Shown piece after piece: positions 26,675 to 35,025 of a DNA stretch of 63,195 bases. Numbering within the stretch: position 1 is the first letter of the stretch; the number at the start of each line of letters is the position of its first letter. The notes beneath the pieces are model-generated. The model ran no database searches, was not told where the DNA came from, and worked only from the letters and a program-made list of their open reading frames with translations. The stretch covers positions 1 through 63,195 of the forward strand of contig JAISHD010000006.1 of the NCBI GenBank assembly GCA_031262705.1, in the 5' to 3' direction. The DNA is from Methanocalculaceae archaeon (lineage in GTDB: Archaea; Halobacteriota; Methanomicrobia; Methanomicrobiales; Methanocorpusculaceae). Position numbers and translations under genes: made by a program.

Positions 26675-26992
26675 ATGACCTCAACAGAAGAGTTTGTCCG
26701 CTATGTTTGTGATATGATTGATGGAGCAGGCAGTATCCGGTACCGGAAACTGTTCGGCGAGTACGGGATTTACTGTGACGGTGTGTACTGCGCCTGCATC
26801 TGTGACAACATGTTGTTAGTAAAAATTACTGAAGGCGGAAAACAGCTGTTGCCGGATGCTGAGACTGCGTATCCCTATGAAGGATCCAGAACCAGATGTT
26901 TTCTCATCACCGAGTTCAATGATCAAAAACTTCTGGAACGCCTCATCCGTACAACCTGTGGAGAGCTGCAAAAAACAAAATCCAGAAAATAA
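26675..26992 (+). CDS. TfoX/Sxy N-terminal domain protein
   Basis: 105 residues: TSTEEFVRYVCDMIDGAGSI, YRKLFGEYGIYCDGVYCACI, LLVKITEGGKQLLP and YPYEGSRTRCFLI, matching the TfoX N-terminal domain, which stands alone in many archaea. In bacteria TfoX/Sxy regulates competence; a role in this archaeon is unknown. Apparently monocistronic with a TATA box about 30 bp upstream. Confidence 0.8.
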   Translation: MTSTEEFVRYVCDMIDGAGSIRYRKLFGEYGIYCDGVYCACICDNMLLVKITEGGKQLLPDAETAYPYEGSRTRCFLITEFNDQKLLERLIRTTCGELQKTKSRK

Positions 26993-27333
26993 TCCAGTGA
27001 TATCAGAAAGTCTGTCCGACAGAAAAAACGAATCTGTTGGCCAATTCGTCCGACTGAAACATGACGCCCCATCATGTTTGATGCTGGGAGTTACGCACTT
27101 GCATACTCACCAATTCGTGGAAATACATGTATCCCCTGTCAGGCAGACTTTTTTCTGTCACCGGAGAGTAAACGAAAAATACCGAAATACATTTGTTTTT
27201 CTCCGTAATACCTCTTCATTAAGAATAATTCATTCCTCCCTCGCAATAGCAAATGACTATATTTTGACTATGCAAATTATATTTATTGACTATCAATATA
27301 ATTATATCTATCCATTGGAAAACTTGTAATCTA
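26993..27333. other. Intergenic region, low G+C
   Basis: 341 bp, more A/T-rich than its surroundings, especially 27170-27330. TATA-like ATAATTATATCT near 27297-27308 lies about 30 bp before the ATG of the RHH gene. No ORF or RNA identified. Confidence 0.4.
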
Positions 27334-27766
27334 ATGGCGGGCAGTACCCGGAAGCATCCCCCGGATCAGATAAACTTGCGGCTCGGTGCCGATTTCATTC
27401 AGAAGTTCAATGAGTACATGAGAGAGCGGTCAGAGACAAAGATCCAGTTTATCCGTTCTGCTCTGGAGTACTGGATGTTCTGTGGATGGAGACAAGGAGA
27501 AAATTGGGGAAAAGCTTCAGCTGGCAGAACAGGTTATTGTACTTCAGCGGGAGAGAATTGACGAACTCCGCACATTTCAGGAAAGATGTATCGCATATCA
27601 GCGTGAGATCATCCAAGAAAAAGACAAAAGAATTCGATATCTCACTGAGCAGCTGAGAAAAAATCTCAAAACAGACACTTATTACTCAGACGGCCTGCTT
27701 GAGGAGCCTGCCATTGCCGAATCGGAGCCTTCATACCACAACCCGGACACTACCACGGAAAAATAA
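27334..27766 (+). pseudogene. Ribbon-helix-helix DNA-binding protein with coiled coil, frameshifted
   Basis: Frame 1 from ATG 27334 encodes an RHH-type DNA-binding domain (DQINLRLGADFIQKFNEYMR, KIQFIRSALEYWM). After about codon 47 the sensible reading switches +1 to GDKEKIGEKLQLAEQVIVLQ and on through a long coiled coil (RERIDELRTFQERCIAYQRE) ending NPDTTTEK at 27766. Frame 1 itself ends at 27561 with an unlikely tail. A single-base indel between about 27465 and 27485, or two overlapping genes (GTG start at 27482), could explain this. Likely a small transcription factor, perhaps self-regulating. Confidence 0.6.
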
Positions 27767-27796
27767 TTTTTTCAAAAAAAATATTGTAACTTCTTT
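27767..27796. terminator. T/A-rich convergent terminator
   Basis: ATTTTTTCAAAAAAAATATTG separates the RHH gene from the convergent srp54 gene and provides U-rich 3' ends on both strands. Confidence 0.5.
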
Positions 27797-29143
27797 TTAC
27801 ATCGGACCCATGCCGCCAAGATCGCCGCCCCCCTTGCTCATCTGCTTCATCATCTTGTTCATCGCCATCCGGTTTCCGCGGAATCCTTTCAGCGTCTTCT
27901 GCATCATCTTGTAATATTTAATAAGCTCGCGGACCTCATCAACCGTGGCTCCGGATCCTTTCGCAACCCGCGTCATCCGTGATGTATTGATCAGAGACGG
28001 TTCGTCCAGCTCCTGCGGCGTCATCGAGTCCATGATGATCCGGAACTTCTTCATTCGATCCGCAGTTCCGTCAAGAGCCTCGGACGGAACATTCATTCCG
28101 CCGAGCGGCAGCATCGAGAGCACCTGTTTTAACGGTCCCATCTTCTGCACCGCTTCAAGCTGCTTGTACATATCGTTCAGTGTGAACTTACCGCGCAGCA
28201 TCGCATTTACGTCCACATCCTCCGGCTTGATGGCCTCTTCGGCCTTCTCGACAAGCGCCTTCAGATCGCCCATGCCAAGCAGACGGGAGATGAAACCGTT
28301 CGCATCGAACCGCTCCAGATCCTCTATCGTCTCACCGTTACCGATGAACACAATTCCAGACTCCGTCTCGGATACTGCGGACATCGCACCTCCGCCTTTC
28401 GCCGTTCCATCCATCTTGGTAACGATCACACCGTCGATGCCGATGGCTTCATGGAACCGCTTCGCCTGATCGCGTGCCGCCTGACCCAGTGCTGCATCAA
28501 TCACCAGCCAGCGGTGATCCGGCTTGAGCAGATCATTGATCTGCATAATCTCCTCGATCAGATCATCCTCCAGCGCGTGGCGGCCCGCCGTATCCACAAT
28601 GACAACTTCCACATCCTTCAGCGCCGCAAGACCGTCGCGGGTGATCTTCACCGCATCTTTTTCCTTGGGATCACCATAGCAGGGAACATTGATCTTTCTG
28701 CACAGCGTCTCCAGCTGTGCATAGGCGCCCGGCCGGAAGTTGTCGGCACCGATTGCTCCGACCCTCAGACCCTTGCGCTGGAAGTAGCGGCACAGTTTCC
28801 CGGTCGTTGTCGTCTTACCAGATCCTTGAAGACCCGCCATCAGAATCTTCTGGGGACGCAGACTAAACTCTGCCTCTTTGCCGACGAGTTTCACCAGCTC
28901 CTGATACACAATCCGCAGCACATGCTCGCGGACGTTCATTCCTTTGGGAAGATCCTCATCCAGAGCCCGCGACTTGATCGACTGTGACAGCTGCATCACG
29001 AGCTTCACGTTCACATCCGCCGATAACAGCGCCCGTTGGAGGTCGCGAACCAGTTCGTCCACCGCAGCACGGTCGATGACCGTCTTTCCGGCGAGCTTCT
29101 TCATCGCGTCTTTCAGCGAGTTGGAAAGATTATCGAGTCCCAT
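27797..29143 (-). CDS. srp54: Signal recognition particle GTPase SRP54
   Basis: 448 residues: N domain (1-100), GTPase G domain with P loop [26 protein letters not shown] and [11 protein letters not shown], and a methionine-rich M domain ([13 protein letters not shown]) ending in a glycine-rich tail. Binds 7S RNA and signal sequences and docks with FtsY. Its ATG shares one base with the ftsY stop. Confidence 0.96.
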   Translation of the reverse strand: MGLDNLSNSLKDAMKKLAGKTVIDRAAVDELVRDLQRALLSADVNVKLVMQLSQSIKSRALDEDLPKGMNVREHVLRIVYQELVKLVGKEAEFSLRPQKILMAGLQGSGKTTTTGKLCRYFQRKGLRVGAIGADNFRPGAYAQLETLCRKINVPCYGDPKEKDAVKITRDGLAALKDVEVVIVDTAGRHALEDDLIEEIMQINDLLKPDHRWLVIDAALGQAARDQAKRFHEAIGIDGVIVTKMDGTAKGGGAMSAVSETESGIVFIGNGETIEDLERFDANGFISRLLGMGDLKALVEKAEEAIKPEDVDVNAMLRGKFTLNDMYKQLEAVQKMGPLKQVLSMLPLGGMNVPSEALDGTADRMKKFRIIMDSMTPQELDEPSLINTSRMTRVAKGSGATVDEVRELIKYYKMMQKTLKGFRGNRMAMNKMMKQMSKGGGDLGGMGPM

Positions 29144-30291
29144 TATTCCTCATCTCCGAAGATTTCATCGATAATCAATGCAGGGGTGAAAGGCTTCATG
29201 TCCGAGTACTCCTGACCGACACCGAGGAACACCAGCGGTTTGCCGATGGTATAGGCTATAGAAATTGCTGCGCCGCCTTTCGGGTCCATGTCCACTTTGG
29301 TCAGAATAACACCATTGGTGGAAACGGTTTTTTCGAACTCTTCAGCACGAATCACCGCATCGTTTCCGGCAACCGCCTCGTCCACATAGAAGACGAGGTC
29401 GGGTTTCATCACCCGTTTGATCTTCTCCAGCTGGTTCATCAGGTTGACGCGGTTGTGGAATCGTCCCGCAGAGTCGGCTAACACGACATCAATGTTGTGG
29501 GCTTTGGCGTACTCCACCGTATCATAGAGCACGGCGGACGGGTCTGCTCCCTCCTGATGAGCAATAAGTTTGATCCCGAGCCGGTCACAGTGCACACGAA
29601 TCTGTTCAATCGCTCCGGCACGGAACGTATCACCTGCACCGACAACAACAGACAGCCCCTGACTACGGAGATAATATGCTATTTTTGCAACAGAAGTGGT
29701 CTTGCCGGTACCGTTTACGCCGGTGAAGAGAATCTTCACCGGCTTATCGTGTGCCTTGATGTACGCGACCAGATCAAATCCGTCACCAAGCACCTCCTCA
29801 ATTGCGTGCTTCAGTGCGTTGGTCACGACCTCTTCGGGTGATTCACGGATTTTCCGGTGAGTTCCGACCAGTTCTTTTTTCATGTGATCGGTAATCGCCT
29901 CTGCAACCGGAAACGCAACGTCGGACTCAAGAAGCACCATCTGCAGTTCGAACAGTGTTTCGTCAATGTCTTTTTCCGAGAGAACAAACTCCCGCTCAAC
30001 AACCAGTGTCTTTAACTTGCCGAAAAACCCGGATTTTTTCGCGTCAGTCCCCCCAGGTTTTTCTGCGGGAAGAGAAACTGCAGTCCCAACCATAGAAGAA
30101 GGAACGGAAGCAGGAGTTGGCACTGCAGCTTCCGTTTCCGGCACCCCGACCGGTTCAGGGGCATCGGGGACGGCAGGGGCTTCGAGCAGGGGCACGTCAG
30201 CCTCGACCTCAGTTGTCACCGAGGCGGACTCCACACTCTTGCCCAGTTTTTGGGTAATACCGCCGAGTTTTTTCTTCAGCCCTTCAAACAT
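29143..30291 (-). CDS. ftsY: Signal recognition particle receptor FtsY
   Basis: 382 residues. Acidic, Pro/Val-rich N-terminal linker (about 20-90) followed by the NG domain: P loop [37 protein letters not shown] and the C-terminal [11 protein letters not shown]. Receptor for SRP at the membrane. A TATA-like box (minus strand AATTTATACTC) about 30 bp upstream implies a promoter within the spacer behind pfdA. Confidence 0.95.
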   Translation of the reverse strand: MFEGLKKKLGGITQKLGKSVESASVTTEVEADVPLLEAPAVPDAPEPVGVPETEAAVPTPASVPSSMVGTAVSLPAEKPGGTDAKKSGFFGKLKTLVVEREFVLSEKDIDETLFELQMVLLESDVAFPVAEAITDHMKKELVGTHRKIRESPEEVVTNALKHAIEEVLGDGFDLVAYIKAHDKPVKILFTGVNGTGKTTSVAKIAYYLRSQGLSVVVGAGDTFRAGAIEQIRVHCDRLGIKLIAHQEGADPSAVLYDTVEYAKAHNIDVVLADSAGRFHNRVNLMNQLEKIKRVMKPDLVFYVDEAVAGNDAVIRAEEFEKTVSTNGVILTKVDMDPKGGAAISIAYTIGKPLVFLGVGQEYSDMKPFTPALIIDEIFGDEE

Positions 30292-30471
30292 TATTTATTC
30301 ATTCCCCCTGAGAGTATAAATTGCCTCTGCTCTTTACCTCAAGACCGGCAAATCCCTGATTTTACCCGACATTTTGGAGAGAACCATGTACAACAAAGTC
30401 CAGCCTCCATAGGCTGCTCACGGATAAAAGTACAACGCCAAAATTTTGCAAAACAAAAGAGAAAGAAAATA

Positions 30472-30921
30472 TCAGCGGATCTGCTGCTGTGCAGAAGCAT
30501 AAATCTCCTGCATGCGCTGCTCTACCGCTGCCATCTGACTCTGCAGCTTTCCAAGAGACTCGGAGAGCCGTTTGCCGGATGCATCCATCTCGGTGATCCG
30601 GTCGCGCAGGAAAGAGACTGCCTCTTCGGTTGATTTCTCAACCGTAACCCCTGCGCCAATCCCGACAAGCATCTTCTTCGTATCCGCAACCGTTGCACGA
30701 ACCGACACACCGCCGCCGAGACTTAAGAGAGTGGAAACCTCTCCGTCTGCGGATGCCAGAACCTCCAGTGCCTCAATAGAGGCAAGAGACTCGGCACGTG
30801 CTGATTCGATAAACCGCAACTGCTGGGACAGAAGTTCAAACTGCTGGGAATACTCTGCGGCATAGGAACGGAGGGTCTGTACCTCCTGCTCCAGAGTTGC
30901 CTGATTTGCATTACTCGCCAT
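30472..30921 (-). CDS. pfdA: Prefoldin alpha subunit
   Basis: 149 residues: long N-terminal coiled-coil helix (LEQEVQTLRSYAAEYSQQFE), the two beta-hairpins around STLLSLGGGVSVRATV and VGIGAGVTVEKS, and the C-terminal coiled coil ending YASAQQQIR. Forms the hexameric jellyfish chaperone with the beta subunit. Overlaps the eL20 gene by 11 nt. Confidence 0.93.
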   Translation of the reverse strand: MASNANQATLEQEVQTLRSYAAEYSQQFELLSQQLRFIESARAESLASIEALEVLASADGEVSTLLSLGGGVSVRATVADTKKMLVGIGAGVTVEKSTEEAVSFLRDRITEMDASGKRLSESLGKLQSQMAAVEQRMQEIYASAQQQIR

Positions 30922-31096
30922 TGATAGCCTTTACAGAATCAACAGTAATATATTTGCGCTCAAGCCGGTGCTTGCTGCCAATCGTTGCAAGAGTAAACTC
31001 TCCTGCAAGACGCTCGCTTGGTGCATCGACTGTCTTTGTATAGGGCTTCATCAGTCCATCGTTTTTGAACGTGCCCTTAACCTCGAATTTCGGCAT
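30911..31096 (-). CDS. rpl18a: Ribosomal protein eL20 (LX/L18Ae)
   Basis: 61 residues, MPKFEVKGTFKNDGLMKPYT through AINGE; archaeal-type short L18Ae. Its usual neighbours aIF6, eL31 and pfdA are all present in the canonical order. Confidence 0.92.
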   Translation of the reverse strand: MPKFEVKGTFKNDGLMKPYTKTVDAPSERLAGEFTLATIGSKHRLERKYITVDSVKAINGE

Positions 31097-31107
31097 ATTT
31101 TTTCACC

Positions 31108-31776
31108 TCACAGAAATCCAAATACATCTTCAATTCTACCGAGTTCAAAACCCGTGGTAGCGTTTCCTGCCAGATAACCCTTGCTGTTCACGAGCAAACC
31201 GGTTCCGATCAGCCCTGAACCCATGTTCACGGATCCGGTACCGACGGAAACGTCCGCTGTCGGAAGACTGTTCTCGAGATGATCCAGTTCGCCGGGGGTA
31301 CTTCGGGCTGGCAGCAGAACACCTGCGTTCGTGCAGGCACCTGCCATACCAACCGTTCCGACACCGCCGAATGACATCGGGATCGTCTCGACTTTCAGGA
31401 ACTCAGCCACCATCCTGCGCATCGCAGACGACATGTCTGGATGCACAACCGCGAATGAATCATTGGTAAGAATAACGTTCCCTGCCGCATTCATTTCTTC
31501 CCCAAGGAGCAGGACGTCGCCGTACTCCTGCAGAAGCTCAAGTTCTGAATCGTGAATGAGACCGGAAACAACAAATCCGCGGGAATTTCCGGTAAAAAGG
31601 AGACCGATCACGGACGACCCCTGAATAAAGGTAGGAATAACCTCTACTTCAAGAGCTTCCGCTATTTTTGTTCTGAACTCCTCCGGAGAGTCGATCGGAA
31701 CAAATGCGATGTCTTCAAAGACGCGGGCAAAGACGCCGATGTTCGGGTCGCCATTCAGTGACAGGGTGTGGTCCAT
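31108..31776 (-). CDS. eif6: Translation initiation factor aIF6
   Basis: 222 residues with five pseudo-repeats of the pentein-like fold; recognisable segments are SLNGDPNIGVFARVFED, GNSRGFVVSGLIHDSELE and GTGLLVNSKGYLAGNATTG. Binds the 50S subunit and prevents premature joining. Start codon directly follows the eL31 stop (TAAATG-type junction reversed), indicating coupling. Confidence 0.95.
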   Translation of the reverse strand: MDHTLSLNGDPNIGVFARVFEDIAFVPIDSPEEFRTKIAEALEVEVIPTFIQGSSVIGLLFTGNSRGFVVSGLIHDSELELLQEYGDVLLLGEEMNAAGNVILTNDSFAVVHPDMSSAMRRMVAEFLKVETIPMSFGGVGTVGMAGACTNAGVLLPARSTPGELDHLENSLPTADVSVGTGSVNMGSGLIGTGLLVNSKGYLAGNATTGFELGRIEDVFGFL

Positions 31777-32040
31777 TTATTCCTCAGCAAGTTCTGCCTG
31801 GACTTGTCCGTCTTCGAACTTCATTGCACGAACACGAATGCGTCTTGGCGGTTTCTGGGATCCGCGTGCCCAGACTGCTTCGTTAATGCTCTTGTCGAGC
31901 TTAACGTCATCACTTTTCATGTGATGCTCAAGGTAGCCGCGGATGTCTTTGATTGCAGCGTTTGCACGCTTGTAGCATGGAACGCGCTTGACATCACGGA
32001 GCGGAATAACATATACCTGTTCCTTTTGTGCTTCTACCAT
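31777..32040 (-). CDS. rpl31e: Ribosomal protein eL31
   Basis: 87 residues: [20 protein letters not shown] and [20 protein letters not shown] are diagnostic. Lies between eL39 and aIF6. Confidence 0.95.
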   Translation of the reverse strand: MVEAQKEQVYVIPLRDVKRVPCYKRANAAIKDIRGYLEHHMKSDDVKLDKSINEAVWARGSQKPPRRIRVRAMKFEDGQVQAELAEE

Positions 32041-32045
32041 TTTTC

Positions 32046-32198
32046 TTACACCTTCAGAGTGCTGCGTCTCCAGTTACGTCTGCACGGGTGAGACACAAAG
32101 TTACGCTTGGTTTTGATCATGACCCAGGCTGGAACGCGACGGTTCTGCTGGGTTGCCTTTGCAAGACGAATCTTACGAGCTTTAGTAAGTTTGCTCAT
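32046..32198 (-). CDS. rpl39e: Ribosomal protein eL39
   Basis: 50 residues read from the minus strand: [48 protein letters not shown]. Very basic, without acidic residues, typical eL39. It fits exactly between the PP-loop gene and eL31. Confidence 0.95.
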   Translation of the reverse strand: MSKLTKARKIRLAKATQQNRRVPAWVMIKTKRNFVSHPCRRNWRRSTLKV

Positions 32199-32200
32199 GG

Positions 32201-32794
32201 TTAATCACCATTCTTTTTTCGAATGATCAAAGACTGTTCATGGTTTTTCGGGAAGAACGGCACATAGTCAATCCCCCGCCGAACCATTTCGGCTCTGATC
32301 TCACTTTCGAAATCACCGTTTGGAATCGTTCCTGTTTCGCCGTAGGCGATCTCAAAGAACCGTTCACATAACCGGATGATTTCTTTTTTTCCGATGCCGA
32401 GCAGAGGCCGCACATAGCTGACCCCGTACTTCATCTCAAGGCTCTGTACTTCGGGACTTGTCCGCATCGGGACCCGGTCATCACGACGGGTTCCGTCGGC
32501 GACCACCTCATATTCCTGCGCAAGTGCACAGAGAGACCGTCGGTGGATTTCATTGATAGCATCTGCGGGATGCCCGTCGTCAACAATTCTGTTGACAACC
32601 TCATCAAGGAAACCTGGCGCAAAGACATGTTTCTTCCAAGGGAAACCGGTTGCCTTTGCCGCCGCCTCAATTGAAGGAACTGTGTGGTCTGGATTAAACA
32701 CGAATGTTATCAGCTCCACCTCATAGTCCCGCGCAAGCAGAACTGCGGCAAGCGTACTGTCCTTGCCGCCGCTGTAGAGCACACCCGCTTTCAT
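32201..32794 (-). CDS. PP-loop ATPase (adenine nucleotide alpha hydrolase type)
   Basis: 197 residues. PP-loop pyrophosphatase motif [15 protein letters not shown] at residues 6-20, [19 protein letters not shown] and [11 protein letters not shown] downstream, as in ATP-dependent enzymes that adenylate a tRNA or other substrate. It is embedded between eL39 and PDCD5 in a ribosomal operon, with 4-nt overlap on one side, a position I recall as conserved in euryarchaea. A tRNA- or ribosome-modifying role is inferred; substrate unknown. Confidence 0.78.
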   Translation of the reverse strand: MKAGVLYSGGKDSTLAAVLLARDYEVELITFVFNPDHTVPSIEAAAKATGFPWKKHVFAPGFLDEVVNRIVDDGHPADAINEIHRRSLCALAQEYEVVADGTRRDDRVPMRTSPEVQSLEMKYGVSYVRPLLGIGKKEIIRLCERFFEIAYGETGTIPNGDFESEIRAEMVRRGIDYVPFFPKNHEQSLIIRKKNGD

Positions 32795-33123
32795 CCAACC
32801 CTGCGGATATTGAATTCCTTTTTCTGCGGTACAATCTGCGAGAGCAGCTGCTTGAGTTGGTCATCAGTGATTTTCTGACGCAGGCGTCCCGACTGGGCGA
32901 GAGCGACAATCTGCTGCTCGACTGCGGCGGCAAACTCAGGCTTGGTCAGCTTGATAGTGTTCAGCCGCTCGCGGGCTTCAGGTTCCATTGCCTGCATGAG
33001 AACAGACTGAATCTGTGCCTGCATCTGCTGCTGGCGCTGAGCCTGTTCCTGTTCGGCCATCTGCTGCTGCTGGAGCTGCATCATGCGTTGCCGGCGGATT
33101 TCTGCGAGTTCATCGTCTCCCAT
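32791..33123 (-). CDS. PDCD5-family DNA-binding protein
   Basis: 110 residues: N-terminal helix with a Gln-rich run (about 16-40), then the three-helix core MEPEARERLNTIKLTKPEFA, AQSGRLRQKITDDQLKQLL and KKEFNIRR. Homologues bind DNA or RNA and possibly chaperones. Overlaps the PP-loop gene by 4 nt. Confidence 0.9.
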   Translation of the reverse strand: MGDDELAEIRRQRMMQLQQQQMAEQEQAQRQQQMQAQIQSVLMQAMEPEARERLNTIKLTKPEFAAAVEQQIVALAQSGRLRQKITDDQLKQLLSQIVPQKKEFNIRRVG

Positions 33124-33156
33124 TTCTGGTCACCATTCTGTTTTGTCAGATATTCG

Positions 33157-33606
33157 TTAGTACTTTGCAAGGCCCGGAGTTTCCTTGACCGCGTCTTCCT
33201 TTAAGGAGTGGGCGATGTTGTCAAGGAACTTGCGGCCTTTTGCGGACACGTTGCGGCCGCCGGTAATTTTTTCGATGTAGCCGGCTGCTTCAAGCTGCTG
33301 CATGACTTTTCTTGCAATGCTGCCGCTTCCCTTTCTGAAGTGGGAAGGCTTGGAGCCGCGATCCTGCCTACCGCCGTAAACCGAGCGCATACGCTCGACT
33401 CCGATCGGGCCGTCAACATAGATACGACGCAGCACTGCTGCGGAACGGATGTACCACCAGTCTGGATTCTCCGGCGGCATCTGCTTGTGTACTCCTGTTT
33501 TTACATACTCGGACCACTCGGGTGCCTTGATTTCGGACTCGTTCTTGAGTTCCTCAGCAACCTTTGCGATGAGTGCATTGGCAGGGATGTCAAATACTGT
33601 AGTCAT
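33157..33606 (-). CDS. rps19e: Ribosomal protein eS19
   Basis: 149 residues from the ATG at 33606 ([15 protein letters not shown]), chosen because GAGGA lies 8 nt upstream; the frame stays open upstream. Diagnostic segments are [36 protein letters not shown] and [15 protein letters not shown]. Confidence 0.94.
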   Translation of the reverse strand: MTTVFDIPANALIAKVAEELKNESEIKAPEWSEYVKTGVHKQMPPENPDWWYIRSAAVLRRIYVDGPIGVERMRSVYGGRQDRGSKPSHFRKGSGSIARKVMQQLEAAGYIEKITGGRNVSAKGRKFLDNIAHSLKEDAVKETPGLAKY

Positions 33607-33733
33607 AGACTTTTCCTCACTGTAAGCCCGTACCTTTCGGCACGATTTGGTTGCATGAGAGACTCTCTGCAACACATGACATTAACAGTCTGTATCAATT
33701 GGTGCCCGGACAATAAATAAGTTCGTGAAAAAA

Positions 33734-33828
33734 GGTTTTGTTCTAAAAGTCTGAAAAGCTTCAGGCTGTATAAGAAAAAAATTCCGCATAAGAAAGACTT
33801 TGGCACCGGTTTTACTTAGGGCAAAGTC
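33734..33828. repeat. Degenerate direct repeat, copy A
   Basis: Starts GGTTTTGTTCTAAAAGTCTG and includes GAAAAGCTTCAGG; the same order of blocks recurs at 34261-34351. It lies between eS19 and yhbY. Confidence 0.65.
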
Positions 33829-33847
33829 TGAAATGCGTTTGGGAAAA

Positions 33848-34198
33848 TTATTTTTTCTCGAGATAAAATGATTTTATTCTGTCGCGTGCCGACTGCTTTT
33901 TGGCAGAGTTCTTTCCTTTCACCGGTACTGATGCAGGAAGTTTGCCCCGATTCTTTGATCCGAGAACAACCATTCTGCCGCGTGAGTCCAGCACCTCTGC
34001 CGACGTTTTCTGGGCAAGCTCAAGAATTTCTTCTTCATCAAGATCACAGCTCTGCAGCCATTTGATCTTGATAACTTTTCTTGCCTCGAGCTGGCGGCGT
34101 GTTTCCTCCACCAGATCCTCGGTGCAGCCGTTTTTTCCAACCCAGATCGTGGGCTTTAATGTTTGAATATAAGATTCCGTATCGGATGATTTGGGCAC
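33848..34198 (-). CDS. YhbY/CRS1-type RNA-binding protein
   Basis: 116 residues. CRM domain with TIWVGKNGCTEDLVEETRRQ (a GKxG loop) and KVIKIKWLQ, and a basic C-terminal tail (KGKNSAKKQSARDRIKSFYL). Archaeal members are ribosome-assembly-associated RNA binders. It is normally next to RNase P component 4 and eS19; here it is separated from rnp4 by an insertion of about 3.3 kb. Confidence 0.88.
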   Translation of the reverse strand: MPKSSDTESYIQTLKPTIWVGKNGCTEDLVEETRRQLEARKVIKIKWLQSCDLDEEEILELAQKTSAEVLDSRGRMVVLGSKNRGKLPASVPVKGKNSAKKQSARDRIKSFYLEKK

Positions 34199-34584
34199 GT
34201 GTGGTATCCCCTCGTGCCGTATATATTAGACAGTTGTGGGGATAAGAGTTCCCCTCAAAAAGACTTTGTTCCAAAAGTCAGAAAAGCTTCAGGTTGCAGG
34301 AACAGAAATTTTCCGAATAAAAATACGTTGACGTTGGTTTTGCTTGGAGTGGCCAGAGAATACAGAGATTTCTGTGTGATCCCTGATTCCTTCGTGTAAA
34401 ACCAAACTCAGAGACTCGCGAACATCTAAATTAGAATGCAACCATTATTTATGAATAAGTTTTGATTTTTGGAGCAAAACTCCGCAACAATTTTAGAAAA
34501 ACGAGGGAGAGATGCAATAGGCGACAGAGTTCAGTACAGCATCACTGCCGTAGATATAAAATGAGCAAAAAAAATGTGTTTTGT
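34199..34584. other. Intergenic region with second copy of a direct repeat
   Basis: 386 bp without a gene. Includes a TATA-like ATATATTAG near 34220 for yhbY, repeat copy B at 34261-34351, and an A/T-rich remainder. Confidence 0.5.
34261..34351. repeat. Degenerate direct repeat, copy B
   Basis: Begins AGACTTTGTTCCAAAAGTCA, includes GAAAAGCTTCAGG and ends TTGACGTTGGTTTTGCTTGG. Same orientation as copy A and about 530 bp away, flanking yhbY. Confidence 0.65.
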
Positions 34585-35025
34585 TCAGTTGAACTGCAGG
34601 CGTGAGTAATCAATGACAGTTGTTGTTCCATCGTCAAAGATCGCTTCCACTACCACAAACCGGGAACCGACAACCCCTAACGCAATCCCATTGAACATAA
34701 TCTGCTGTCTAGAAGTAATACTATACTGATAATTGGCAGCAGACGTTGTCTCGGGAGCCCCATCAATGTAGACATGAAGACCTGTTACGCGTGGTGCATC
34801 CTCACCGCCGATAATGGAAACAACCACATCATTGCCGGAGAGATGGACAGTAACATCTACATTTCCGTACGAGGTATCTACAATTTCACCCATAGCAAAG
34901 ATGCCAACAATCACCAGTCCGATCACAATACCGATGACAAGAAGTATACCGATCAGCGAGGAAAATCCGCTTGAAGCGGATTTTTTGCCCAGAAATGCCT
35001 GAGGAAAAATTATTGTATCATTCAT
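34585..35025 (-). CDS. Archaeal type IV pilin-like protein
   Basis: 146 residues from ATG 35025 (MNDTIIFPQAFLGKK), selected because GGTGAGGG lies about 9 nt upstream. A short basic leader (GKKSASSG) precedes a single hydrophobic helix FSSLIGILLVIGIVIGLVIV, followed by a beta-rich domain (VDVTVHLSGNDVVVSIIGGE). This is the class III signal/pilin layout. It overlaps the Cache gene by 8 nt, so both are cotranslated. Confidence 0.72.
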   Translation of the reverse strand: MNDTIIFPQAFLGKKSASSGFSSLIGILLVIGIVIGLVIVGIFAMGEIVDTSYGNVDVTVHLSGNDVVVSIIGGEDAPRVTGLHVYIDGAPETTSAANYQYSITSRQQIMFNGIALGVVGSRFVVVEAIFDDGTTTVIDYSRLQFN

